Source: an uncultured Christensenellaceae bacterium (GTDB taxonomy: Bacteria; Bacillota; Clostridia; Christensenellales; UBA3700). Taken from it: a DNA stretch of 64,000 nucleotides. Below are positions 1 through 7,977 of this stretch, one piece after another. Location: NCBI GenBank assembly GCA_944383905.1, contig CALWRI010000007.1, forward strand, positions 24,811 through 88,810, given 5' to 3'. The notes under the pieces were generated by a model. The model searched no databases and was not told where the DNA came from. It saw only the letters and a program-made list of their open reading frames with translations. Each line of letters begins with the position of its first letter. The first letter of the stretch is position 1. The position numbers and the translations under genes were made by a program.

Positions 1-287
1 TGGGAGATACAGGCTCTCTCGCGACGGGCGGCGCGGCGGCGTGCGTAGCCGTTTTTTCTCAAAACGCGCTTTTTGCGCCTCTTATCGGAATAATGTTCGT
101 GGTCTCCTGCATATCGGTAATATTGCAGGTGTTGCATTTCAAGCGTACGAAAAAGAGGCTGTTTCTTATGGCTCCGTTTCACCATCACCTGGAATACAAG
201 GGCATAAAGGAGAGCAAGATCGTGAGTTATTACGCGGTGATAACGCTTGTTGCCGCGATAGTCGCTCTGATCGCATACACGTTATGA
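1..287 (+). CDS. mraY: Phospho-N-acetylmuramoyl-pentapeptide-transferase, C-terminal part
   Basis: Only the 3' end of the gene is in the window; the reading frame starts at base 3 and ends with TGA at 285-287. MraY is the integral membrane enzyme that transfers phospho-MurNAc-pentapeptide from UDP to undecaprenyl phosphate, forming lipid I. The visible 94 residues hold the family motif GDTGSL at the start and the MAPFHHHLE motif at about bases 168-194, followed by the last hydrophobic segment. The stop codon overlaps the murD start in an ATGA arrangement, which indicates an operon with translational coupling. The 5' part lies outside the window. Confidence 0.96.
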   Translation, partial: GDTGSLATGGAAACVAVFSQNALFAPLIGIMFVVSCISVILQVLHFKRTKKRLFLMAPFHHHLEYKGIKESKIVSYYAVITLVAAIVALIAYTL

Positions 288-1600
288 ACAAAACTCTTAT
301 ACTCGGTTGGGGCAAAAGCGGAAAGAGCGCTTGCGACCTGCTCCGCCGTCACGGCAGGCAGGTCGTTTGTTTTGACGACAACGAAGGGGAAACGGTCGGA
401 GACGACGTCGAAAACAGGCGCGGTATGTCGCTCGAAAACGTACTCGAAGATATCGGGCTCGTCGTTGTGAATCCCGCGGTTGACAGCGGGCACCCGGTAA
501 TTGCCGGCGCGAGGAAAAAGGGGATTGAAGTTGTCGGCGAGATCGAGCTCGCTTACCGTTTTTGCGGAGGAGAAATCGTCGCCGTGACGGGCACGAACGG
601 AAAGACGACAACGGTCAATCTTATAAAAGAGATTTTTTCGGAAGCGGGTATTGAGGCGTACGCGCTCGGCAACGTCGGAGTTCCGTTTTCTTCCCGTGCG
701 GACGATATGACCGGAAAAGTCGCAGTGCTCGAAATTTCGAGCTTTCAGCTGGAGACGACGGAGAAATTCCGTCCGCGGTTTGCCGTCTGTCTCAACGTCA
801 CTCCCGATCATATCGAAAGACACGGGACTTTTGACGAATACGTCAGACTAAAAGCGCGAATATTCGAAAATCAGAAAGAGGACGATTTCGCCGTGTTGAA
901 CGCCGACGATCCCGTGACGCGCGCTTTTGCGTTTTCGCTCGGATCGGAGATCTTTTTCTTTTCAGCGAAAGAAAGGGTAAGGGGAGCGTATGCGGAAAAC
1001 GGAGAAATATATTTTTCGGACGGAAAAAACTCGGAGAGACTTTTTTCGTCGTCCGAGGTCAGACTCGAGGGAGAGCACAATCTTTCCAACGTGCTCGCTG
1101 CCGCGACGGTTGCGAGACTTTACGGAATAAACGCGCAGACGATAGCCCGCGCAGTCTCAAAGTTCAGGGCTCCCAGGTACAGGATAGAATATATCGGAGA
1201 GAGTGGCGGAGTCAGGATATTCAACGATTCCAAATCCACGAATATAGACAGTACTTTGAGAGCGTGCGAGGCGATGAAAGGACGTACCGCGCTTATAGTC
1301 GGCGGTTGGGACAAGCGGATAAGCTACGAGGGATTTTTCCGCGATCTTCCGTCCGGCGTCGTACATATCGTGTGTTGCGGAGACAACAGCGACGAGATAA
1401 TGCGCTGGGCGCCCGACGAAGCGGAATTCACTCTGACAAAGACCGCGACGCTCGAACGCGCGGCGGAAATATGCCTCGGTTACAAAGACGTGGACAACAT
1501 ACTGTTTTCTCCTTCCACTTCGAGTTTCGACAGATATTCTGATTACAGGCAGAGGGGCAGGCATTTCGACGAGATAATAAGGGCTTTTGCAAATGTCTGA
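284..1600 (+). CDS. murD: UDP-N-acetylmuramoyl-L-alanine--D-glutamate ligase
   Basis: MurD adds D-glutamate to UDP-MurNAc-L-Ala in the cytoplasm. I start it at ATG 284, overlapping the mraY stop, giving 438 residues, the usual length; the frame is open further upstream but that part is mraY in another frame. The N-terminal Rossmann-like UDP-binding domain begins MNKTLILGWGKSGKS. The ATP-binding P-loop GTNGKTT is at about 103-109. Central Mur ligase motifs (NVTPDHIERH, then a HNLSN motif) and the C-terminal NDSKSTN motif are present. It is part of the mraY-murD-ftsW-murA-ftsQ division and wall cluster. Confidence 0.96.
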   Translation: MNKTLILGWGKSGKSACDLLRRHGRQVVCFDDNEGETVGDDVENRRGMSLENVLEDIGLVVVNPAVDSGHPVIAGARKKGIEVVGEIELAYRFCGGEIVAVTGTNGKTTTVNLIKEIFSEAGIEAYALGNVGVPFSSRADDMTGKVAVLEISSFQLETTEKFRPRFAVCLNVTPDHIERHGTFDEYVRLKARIFENQKEDDFAVLNADDPVTRAFAFSLGSEIFFFSAKERVRGAYAENGEIYFSDGKNSERLFSSSEVRLEGEHNLSNVLAAATVARLYGINAQTIARAVSKFRAPRYRIEYIGESGGVRIFNDSKSTNIDSTLRACEAMKGRTALIVGGWDKRISYEGFFRDLPSGVVHIVCCGDNSDEIMRWAPDEAEFTLTKTATLERAAEICLGYKDVDNILFSPSTSSFDRYSDYRQRGRHFDEIIRAFANV

Positions 1601-2714
1601 ACGCTCAAAGCCCGTCGTGGCGGACAAGACGCTGATTTTTACGGCGCTTATTCTCGCCGTTTTCGGAATAGTCATGCAGTACAGCGCAAGCAGTTACATA
1701 GCGTTGCAGCAGACGGGAGACGAGTTTTTCTACGTCAAGAAGCAGGCGCTCGCTCTCGTTGCGGCGCTTGTCGTCGCGTTCGGCTGTTCGAGACTCAGAA
1801 CGGATCTTGTCAAAAAGTTTTCCGTCCCGCTTCTCGTGCTGTCTCTCGTGCTTCTCGCTCTCGTGTTCGTCCCCGGGCTCGGGGTGGAGAAGTACGGCGC
1901 GACGAGATGGCTCAACCTCGGATTTACCACGTTTCAGCCGTCAGAGCTTGCGAAATTCGCTCTGATGTTTTTCATTGCTTCGCGGCTCTCGGTCAGGAGC
2001 AGTACGCGCTTTCGCGATATGATAGGTATTCTCGTCGCGACTCTCGCCGTATGCGCTCTCGTAATGCTCGAACCGAATATGTCGATAACCGTCTGCATAG
2101 GTCTTTGTGTTCTTCTCATGCTGTTTGTCGGCGGTTGCGGAATAAAGCAGTTTGCGGTCATGGCGATTCCCGTCGCGGCGGCGATTCCCGTACTTATATT
2201 TGCGGAGCCGTACAGACTCAAACGTCTTCTTGCGTTCATAGATCCGTGGGCGTCCCCGCTCGGAGAAGGCTATCAGCTTATTCAGTCCTATTACGCTCTC
2301 GGTTCGGGCGGCTGGTTCGGTCTAGGACTTTTCAACAGCAGACAAAAATATATGTTTTTGCCTTTTGCGGAAAGCGATTTCATCTTTTCGGTCATTGGGG
2401 AGGAGCTCGGGCTTATCGGCTGCATATTCGTCATCGCGCTTATCTGCGTGCTTATCTGGAGAGGGATTGTCATTGCGATGCGCGCGAAAGACAGGTTTCA
2501 GACTTACGTTGCCGCGGGGATAAGCATAGTCATTGCCGTGCAGACGCTGCTCAACGTCGCGGTAGTCAGCGGGTCGATACCTCCGACGGGACTTCCTATG
2601 CCGTTTATCAGCTCGGGAGGCAGTTCGCTCGTCGTATTTATGGCAGCCGTCGGCTTGCTCGAAGGCATCGCCCGCAATTCACAAATCCCGCATTCTTTCC
2701 ATAAAATGTATTAA
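1593..2714 (+). CDS. ftsW: SEDS family peptidoglycan polymerase FtsW/SpoVE
   Basis: A polytopic membrane protein of the SEDS family, which polymerises lipid II into glycan strands together with a class B penicillin-binding protein at the septum; in spore formers the same family member at this locus (SpoVE) can make cortex. About ten hydrophobic segments fill the 373 residues. The SEDS signature PPTGLPMPFISSGGSS is at about 329-344. A TTG six bases upstream is also in frame, but ATG 1593 is the better start. It overlaps murD by 8 bases. Sequence alone cannot decide between FtsW and SpoVE. A murG gene, which often follows, is not present here. Confidence 0.93.
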   Translation: MSERSKPVVADKTLIFTALILAVFGIVMQYSASSYIALQQTGDEFFYVKKQALALVAALVVAFGCSRLRTDLVKKFSVPLLVLSLVLLALVFVPGLGVEKYGATRWLNLGFTTFQPSELAKFALMFFIASRLSVRSSTRFRDMIGILVATLAVCALVMLEPNMSITVCIGLCVLLMLFVGGCGIKQFAVMAIPVAAAIPVLIFAEPYRLKRLLAFIDPWASPLGEGYQLIQSYYALGSGGWFGLGLFNSRQKYMFLPFAESDFIFSVIGEELGLIGCIFVIALICVLIWRGIVIAMRAKDRFQTYVAAGISIVIAVQTLLNVAVVSGSIPPTGLPMPFISSGGSSLVVFMAAVGLLEGIARNSQIPHSFHKMY

Positions 2715-2718
2715 GATG

Positions 2719-2740
2719 TTACGCCTCGCGGCGTAAGGAG
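2719..2740 (+). other. Stem-loop touching the murA ribosome binding site
   Basis: TTACGCC (2719-2725) and GGCGTAA (2730-2736) form a perfect 7 bp stem with a TCGC tetraloop. The murA ribosome binding site GGAG follows at once (2737-2740). There is no T tract, so this is not a normal terminator; it could stabilise the mRNA end or affect murA translation. Confidence 0.5.
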
Positions 2741-2746
2741 AGAAAG

Positions 2747-4000
2747 ATGAGCAAATACATAATCCGCGGGGGAGAGCCTCTTTGCGGCGATATAAAAATC
2801 AAGGGTGCAAAAAATTCGGTACTCACGCTTCTCGCGGCGTGCGTTCTCGTTGACGACGTCGTGACTCTGCACGATTGTCCGCATATATCCGACGTGGACA
2901 CGATGATCGCGATATTGCGCAGGCTGGGTTGCAGGATAGTCAGGAACGGTGACGACGTGACTGTGGACAGCCGGGACATTTCGTGCGAGAAAATACCGAG
3001 CGGGCTTGCAAGCGAGCTGCGTTCATCGGTATTTCTGCTCGGGTCGTTGCTGTCGCGCCTCAAAAAGGCGAAAGTGGCGTATCCCGGGGGCTGCGATATA
3101 GGTCTGCGTCCGATAGACATTCATCTGTCGGGACTTCGCGAGCTCGGTGTCAGGATAATCGAAAAGCACGGATACATAGACTGCGACAGCTCGAAGGCGC
3201 ACAGTGCGGACATAATGCTCGATCTTCCCAGCGTCGGTGCGACAGAAAACATGATAATGACCTGCGTTTTTCTCGACGGAGTCAGCGTTATCCGCAACTG
3301 CGCGAAAGAGCCGGAGATAGTCGATCTTCAGAATTTTCTCAACAGGACGGGAGCGAAGATCGAAGGAGCGGGCACGGGCGTCATCAGGATAGAGGGCGTT
3401 TCGTCGCTACGCGGCACGGAATATACTCCGATACCCGACAGGATCGTCGCGGGAACATATCTCATCGGCGCGGCTATGTGCGGGGGAGAACTGTGCCTCA
3501 GCAACGTGAATCCCGAACATCTTTCTTCGCTTCTCGCCAAATTGCCGAAAAGCGCTTGCAAAGTAACGTGTGCGCGTGATAAAATAAATATAATCTGCAA
3601 AGGAAGATGCGAAAGTATCCCCAAAGTGGAGACGACCTATTATCCCGGATTTCCCACCGATCTGCAAACGCAGATACTCACATTGCAGACGGTCAGCAAA
3701 GGCACGAGCGTGATCGTGGAAAACATATTCGAGACCCGCTTCAAGACCGTGCCGCAACTTCTCAAGATGGGTGCGGACGTGACGGTCAACGGGCGTACCG
3801 CCGTCGTCAGGGGAGTGGAAAGTCTTACGGGAGCGGAAGTTTCGGCGACCGATCTCCGCGGAGGCGCTTCTCTCGTGCTTGCCGGCATGTGTGCGCAGGG
3901 AGAGACGAGGATAGACAACGTCTACCACATAGACAGAGGATATGAAGATCTGTCGCAAATTCTTTCTTCGGCGGGAGTAAAAATAAAAAGGATCGACTGA
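2747..4000 (+). CDS. murA: UDP-N-acetylglucosamine 1-carboxyvinyltransferase
   Basis: MurA transfers enolpyruvate from phosphoenolpyruvate to UDP-GlcNAc, the first committed step of peptidoglycan synthesis, in the cytoplasm. The 417-residue protein has the two-domain EPSP-synthase fold length. Lys22 and Asn23 in IKGAKNS and the reactive cysteine Cys116 in YPGGCDIGLRPID match the E. coli enzyme's K22, N23 and C115. The cysteine (rather than Asp) predicts fosfomycin sensitivity by analogy. It sits between ftsW and ftsQ, where other Clostridia often also have murG, murC and murB. The start has a clear AAGGAG ribosome binding site. Confidence 0.96.
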   Translation: MSKYIIRGGEPLCGDIKIKGAKNSVLTLLAACVLVDDVVTLHDCPHISDVDTMIAILRRLGCRIVRNGDDVTVDSRDISCEKIPSGLASELRSSVFLLGSLLSRLKKAKVAYPGGCDIGLRPIDIHLSGLRELGVRIIEKHGYIDCDSSKAHSADIMLDLPSVGATENMIMTCVFLDGVSVIRNCAKEPEIVDLQNFLNRTGAKIEGAGTGVIRIEGVSSLRGTEYTPIPDRIVAGTYLIGAAMCGGELCLSNVNPEHLSSLLAKLPKSACKVTCARDKINIICKGRCESIPKVETTYYPGFPTDLQTQILTLQTVSKGTSVIVENIFETRFKTVPQLLKMGADVTVNGRTAVVRGVESLTGAEVSATDLRGGASLVLAGMCAQGETRIDNVYHIDRGYEDLSQILSSAGVKIKRID

Positions 4001-4764
4001 TGAACAAAAGACTTCTCGGAATTTTCATAGCCGTTGCCGTCGCGATAGTCGTTATCGTGGTGTGTTGCGTCATGTTCCTGGTCGGCTCGGTCGAGGTCAG
4101 GACCGCGGACAACCTTACTCTCGACGACGACGCGGTCAGCGCCATCGTTTCGCAGAGCGGCATTTCAAAAGGCGAAAGCGTGTTTTCGATAGACGAAGAT
4201 TCATCCGTTTCAGCGATAGAAAAGGCAAACCCCTATCTGAAAGTGGTCGACATTGAGAGAAAATTTCCCAACAAAGTGGTTATATACGTTGCAAAGCGCA
4301 CTCCGCTTATGTACGTTGCGCTCGAGGAACAGGAGGACGGGGCTCAACTCTATGCCGTTCTCGACAACGAGCTCAAGATCCTCGACGTCGTTCCTCTTGC
4401 GGAAACGCAAGGGCTCACGCGTGTCAGCAACTTCACGATCGTCGGAGGTGAGGAAAGCGCGGGCAGTTTTGTCGGCGACAAGTCTCAATGGCTTGCGGGA
4501 GTGGTCGAAGGTGCTCAACGCGTCACTTTCGTAGAAAACAGATTCTGCGACTTCATCAGTGAAATAACATACGGTCAGATCAGCGTCCGCATCAGGACGA
4601 ATACGGGCGTGAGTTTCGTGCTCAAAAACGTCGCGGACATAGACGAGCTGTTTGTCGGAGCGTACACATATTATGCGCAGATATGCACTGAAGATATGAG
4701 AACAAGCGGCCATATCTCGCTCACGGACAGCGGATGGATATGGTCGCAGACCCCGCTTGACTGA
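4000..4764 (+). CDS. ftsQ: Cell division protein FtsQ/DivIB
   Basis: A single-pass membrane protein of 254 residues. Residues about 6-29 form one transmembrane helix, followed by a POTRA-like domain (about 32-100) with the pattern around LKVVDIERKFPNKVVIYV, which is typical of FtsQ/DivIB, and a beta-rich C-terminal domain outside the membrane. The protein bridges cytoplasmic and extracellular parts of the divisome. Its ATG overlaps the murA stop by one base. It ends the first operon: a strong promoter for ftsA lies just downstream. The family is poorly conserved, so the call rests on topology, the POTRA pattern and position before ftsA-ftsZ. Confidence 0.87.
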   Translation: MNKRLLGIFIAVAVAIVVIVVCCVMFLVGSVEVRTADNLTLDDDAVSAIVSQSGISKGESVFSIDEDSSVSAIEKANPYLKVVDIERKFPNKVVIYVAKRTPLMYVALEEQEDGAQLYAVLDNELKILDVVPLAETQGLTRVSNFTIVGGEESAGSFVGDKSQWLAGVVEGAQRVTFVENRFCDFISEITYGQISVRIRTNTGVSFVLKNVADIDELFVGAYTYYAQICTEDMRTSGHISLTDSGWIWSQTPLD

Positions 4765-4819
4765 TATTTTTGTCTACCTTTTCATTGCGTAAATTTTTGT
4801 ATTTTTTATTACCGATGTG

Positions 4820-4848
4820 TTGACATAATAGTATACTTTTATTATAAT
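4820..4848 (+). promoter_or_regulatory. Consensus sigma-A promoter placing the start on the ftsA ATG
   Basis: TTGACA at 4820-4825, 17 bases, TATAAT at 4843-4848: a perfect match to consensus and spacing. The expected first transcribed base (about 7 after the -10) is 4855, which is the A of the ftsA ATG. No ribosome binding site is present between promoter and ATG. Confidence 0.88.
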
Positions 4849-4854
4849 AATTAT

Positions 4855-6000
4855 ATGAGCGAAGTGTTTTTGCTTGACGTAGGTTCGGGCAAGTTGGTTT
4901 TTGCGGTCGGATCGAAGTCCGACGCGGGCGTGTACAACGTCAGAAATATCGCTTCTTGCGAGTACGACGGTTACTACAAGGGCGGGTTTCTCAACCCCGA
5001 AGCTCTGGAGGAGAGCGTGCGTCAGACGATAGCCGAAAGCGGTTATCGCGGCAGGATCCCGAAATTGTACGTCGGCGTTCCCACCGACTTTATCAAGGTC
5101 AGGAACAATCAGGTCAAAAACGCTTACCGTTCTTCGCGTACGATAACAAACGACACTCTCGACGAGCTTTACGCGAGAGGCAACATCTTCGACGGCGACC
5201 CGGATTTCGTCGCGATAAACTGCAGCGCGAGAGGCTTTGTCCTCGACAACAAGTTCAGATGCGTCAATCCGATATACGAGCAGGCAAGCTATATAGACGC
5301 GGATCTGACGTATATTCTTTGCGACAGGAAATTCTGCGAAACGACGGAGAGAGTCGCAGAGGCGATCGGCGTAAAAAAGGTCAGTTACGTTTCCTCTTTC
5401 TGGGCGACCTGCGTACAGCTTCTTCCCGCCGAGGTCAGAGAGAGCGGGGCGGCGGTATGCGACGTCGGGTTTTCAAACACCTCTTTCGGAGTGGTTGTCG
5501 GAGACGGGCTCGAAACCGCAGTCAGCAAGTCTATCGGCGGCGCGAATATCGCGGGCGACCTCTATCAGGTGCTCGACATACCGTACGCAAGCGCGTGCAC
5601 GCTCGTCGAAAAGGCAAATCTTTATCAGGAGACGGACAACGGCAGTTGCTACAACGTGCTCGTCGACGGCAGACCGGAGCAGTTCAACAGCTTCGGAGTA
5701 AACAAAATAATTCAGGCGAGGCTTGACGATTTCGTCCGGTTCATATCCGATTCCCTCGCGCAGAACGGCAATTTTTCTCCCGACGTCGTATACCTGACGG
5801 GCGGGGGTATAGCGGGACTCAAAGGAGCTCTCGCCTATGTGTCGAGGCAGCTCGGCAAGAGATTGGAAATAATCGCACCCGACGTTCCGACTTACGGAAA
5901 GAGTTATTATTCTTCCGTGTTCGGCACGTTCGATGTGGCGGATAAACTTGAAAAAAGCAAAAACGTGTTGAAAAGATTTTTTGACAGATTTCGGAGGTAA
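4855..6000 (+). CDS. ftsA: Cell division ATPase FtsA
   Basis: FtsA is an actin-like ATPase that anchors FtsZ to the membrane. The 381 residues open with FLLDVGSGKL, the phosphate 1 motif of the actin/Hsp70 fold; a second phosphate motif is AAVCDVGFSNTSF and the adenosine motif is VYLTGGGIAGLKG. The last 15 residues (KNVLKRFFDRFRR) form a basic amphipathic helix expected to be the membrane-targeting sequence. The sequence is divergent from model FtsA, but the order ftsQ-ftsA-ftsZ supports it. The start codon coincides with the predicted transcription start, so the mRNA is probably leaderless at this end. ftsZ follows after 5 bases. Confidence 0.9.
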   Translation: MSEVFLLDVGSGKLVFAVGSKSDAGVYNVRNIASCEYDGYYKGGFLNPEALEESVRQTIAESGYRGRIPKLYVGVPTDFIKVRNNQVKNAYRSSRTITNDTLDELYARGNIFDGDPDFVAINCSARGFVLDNKFRCVNPIYEQASYIDADLTYILCDRKFCETTERVAEAIGVKKVSYVSSFWATCVQLLPAEVRESGAAVCDVGFSNTSFGVVVGDGLETAVSKSIGGANIAGDLYQVLDIPYASACTLVEKANLYQETDNGSCYNVLVDGRPEQFNSFGVNKIIQARLDDFVRFISDSLAQNGNFSPDVVYLTGGGIAGLKGALAYVSRQLGKRLEIIAPDVPTYGKSYYSSVFGTFDVADKLEKSKNVLKRFFDRFRR

Positions 6001-6005
6001 CTAAT

Positions 6006-7565
6006 ATGGCAGACGGAAGCGGAAGGGCTAAAATCAAAGTTATTGGCGTAGGCGGAGGCGGCAACAACGCCGTCAACCGTATGATAGCGGCGGGCATTAA
6101 GAGTGCGGAATTCGTCGCCGTCAACACCGATTACCAGGCGTTGACTTTGTCCAACGCGCCCACAAAAGTACAGATAGGCGCAAAACTCACGGGCGGTCTC
6201 GGCGCGGGCGCCGATCCCAACGTGGGAGAAAAAGCTGCGGAGGAGTCGAGAGAAGAGCTCCGCGCGCTCCTCAAAGACGTTGACCTGCTTTTCATCACCG
6301 CAGGTATGGGCGGCGGCACCGGTACGGGCGCGGCTCCCGTGATCGCGGCGCTTTCCAAGGAGCTTGGCATCCTGACAGTCGCGGTTGTGACCAAACCCTT
6401 TGCGTTTGAAGGCAAAAGACGTATGCACAATGCGATCCAGGGTATAGAAAATCTGCGCGGCAACGTGGATACTTTGCTCGTTATCCCCAACGAGAAACTC
6501 CTCGAAGTCCTGCCCAAGGGCACCGCTATGCTTGAATCTTTCATCAAGGCGGACGAAGTTCTCAAACAGGCTATTCAGAGCATAAGCGAGCTCATTGTGA
6601 CCCCGACCATTATCAACCTCGATTTTGCGGATATCAGCGCGATCATGAGAAAGAAGGGGCTGGCTCACATGGGTATCGGCGTCGGCGAAGGACCGGACAA
6701 GGCTATCGAAGCGGTCAGAAACGCCGTCGAAAGCCCGCTTCTCGAAACGAATATCGAAGGCGCGAGCGGCGTTATCCTTCACGTTATGGGCGGCAAGGAT
6801 ATGGCGCTCGACGAAGTTGCGGACGCAAGCAGACTCGTCGAAGACATAGTAGATCCCGCGGCAAACATTATTTTCGGTACGGGCTTTGACGAAAATCTCG
6901 AAAACAAGGTCCAGGTCACCCTCATCGCGACGGGATTCAGCGCTCCCGCGGAGGACGCAAACGGCGGTTATTTGCAGAGGAGAGGTCAGGGTGCCAATCA
7001 GTCCCGCACTTCCGCCGCAATGGACAATGCGATAAGACGTCTCAACGACAGCCGCAAGAAGGACAGCGCTTACGAAGATATGCCCGAAGACAAAGGCAGG
7101 AATTATACATCGTATCAGGATAACGGGCGCGGTCAGAGAAGCCGCGGTTACGACGCTTTCGGCGGCGGTCAGAACAACGAGCAACCTTACAACACGAGAG
7201 GAGACCAGCAGTACAACGCTCCGAGAAACGAGCAGCCTTACGGCGGCAATTCTTTCGGCGGATACGGCAACGACAGTCGCGGAGGGGCTCCTTCGGGCGG
7301 ATACGGCAACGCCGGTTACAATGCGAGCGCGGGCAATTATTCCGCAAACGGCAATTTCGGTTCTGCACCAACGGGCGCAAACAATTTCGGTTCGGCTCCC
7401 GCAGTCGGTTACGGCAATTCCGGCAACGCTTACAACGGCGCGAACGGTGGTTACAATGCCGCTCCGACGCGCAATGCGGGCGCAAATTACAACAATCAGC
7501 CGAGAGAGGACGAAGACGAGGAAAAACTCCCTGCGTTCCTGCGCGTTTTCCGCAAAAAGAAATAA
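6006..7565 (+). CDS. ftsZ: Cell division GTPase FtsZ with long low-complexity linker
   Basis: Tubulin-like GTPase that polymerises into the Z ring. Residues 1 to about 313 are the conserved GTPase body, with GVGGGGNNAVNRM near the start and the tubulin signature GGGTGTG at about 103-109. The usual length is near 380 residues; this one has 519. The extra length is a linker of about 190 residues (about 314-500) rich in Gly, Asn, Tyr, Gln, Ala and Arg, with repeats of the SFGGYG and NFGSAP kind. The extreme C-terminus EEKLPAFLRVFRKKK is the conserved peptide that binds FtsA and other partners. A GGAGGT ribosome binding site precedes ATG 6006. Confidence 0.97.
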   Translation: MADGSGRAKIKVIGVGGGGNNAVNRMIAAGIKSAEFVAVNTDYQALTLSNAPTKVQIGAKLTGGLGAGADPNVGEKAAEESREELRALLKDVDLLFITAGMGGGTGTGAAPVIAALSKELGILTVAVVTKPFAFEGKRRMHNAIQGIENLRGNVDTLLVIPNEKLLEVLPKGTAMLESFIKADEVLKQAIQSISELIVTPTIINLDFADISAIMRKKGLAHMGIGVGEGPDKAIEAVRNAVESPLLETNIEGASGVILHVMGGKDMALDEVADASRLVEDIVDPAANIIFGTGFDENLENKVQVTLIATGFSAPAEDANGGYLQRRGQGANQSRTSAAMDNAIRRLNDSRKKDSAYEDMPEDKGRNYTSYQDNGRGQRSRGYDAFGGGQNNEQPYNTRGDQQYNAPRNEQPYGGNSFGGYGNDSRGGAPSGGYGNAGYNASAGNYSANGNFGSAPTGANNFGSAPAVGYGNSGNAYNGANGGYNAAPTRNAGANYNNQPREDEDEEKLPAFLRVFRKKK

Positions 7566-7619
7566 ACTGCCGTCTGCTCCGTTGACGGAGCGAGACGAGG
7601 CAAGATGATTTTCGACTGT

Positions 7620-7646
7620 TCTCCCTGCGAAAGCGGGGAGATTTTT
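7620..7646 (+). terminator. Intrinsic terminator after ftsZ
   Basis: TCTCCCTGC (7620-7628), GAAA loop, GCGGGGAGA (7633-7641) with one G-U pair, then TTTTT. A second small dyad GCTCCGT/ACGGAGC lies upstream at 7576-7591 without a T tract. Confidence 0.8.
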
Positions 7647-7927
7647 CTGTATTTCGGCGGAAATCGGAGATATTACGTTTTTATATCGGCAAACGTCAAC
7701 GGTTTCCGCTCGACGACAACGACATTATATAGAACAGTCTTTTTACGTTCAGTCTTATAATAAGCGGTAAAACCCCGGCTTACGAGATGTTTTTTGTGTT
7801 TTTTAGCAGTTTATTCTGTCTTTTTTCGTTCCGAGCCGTCACAGACATGTAGGCATTTTCTCTACGCAACCAGTCCTCAAAGAAAACCTTTGAGAGTGCT
7901 CTTGAGGAAATTCCGTCATTTAAGGTT
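7647..7927. other. Non-coding stretch between ftsZ and spoIIGA
   Basis: No convincing gene. A TATAAT is at 7756-7761 with no good -35, followed by a loose dyad TAAGC (7761-7765)/GCTTA (7778-7782). A short untranslated RNA starting near 7768 is conceivable but weakly supported. Confidence 0.3.
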
Positions 7928-7934
7928 TTCGACA
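7928..7934 (-). promoter_or_regulatory. Candidate Spo0A box upstream of spoIIGA
   Basis: TTCGACA on the + strand, which is TGTCGAA on the - strand, an exact match to the 0A box core TGNCGAA. It lies about 42-48 bases before the predicted start of spoIIGA transcription. A candidate -10 TATATT at 7964-7969 is followed by ATG 7978. In Bacillus subtilis the spoIIG promoter is activated by Spo0A bound at about this distance. A 7-base match alone is weak; the position makes it credible. Confidence 0.45.
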
Positions 7935-7977
7935 GCAACGGAAATTGTTTGCGCGGGCGAAGTTATATTATCTTGGT

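Noticed and set aside
41..283. N-terminal extension of murD by 81 residues
   Set aside because: The bases encode the end of MraY in another frame with clear family motifs; ATG 284 gives the normal MurD length and start.
5907..7184. Open frame of 425 codons on the - strand
   Set aside because: Antisense to ftsZ, with no family motif; a shadow of codon bias.
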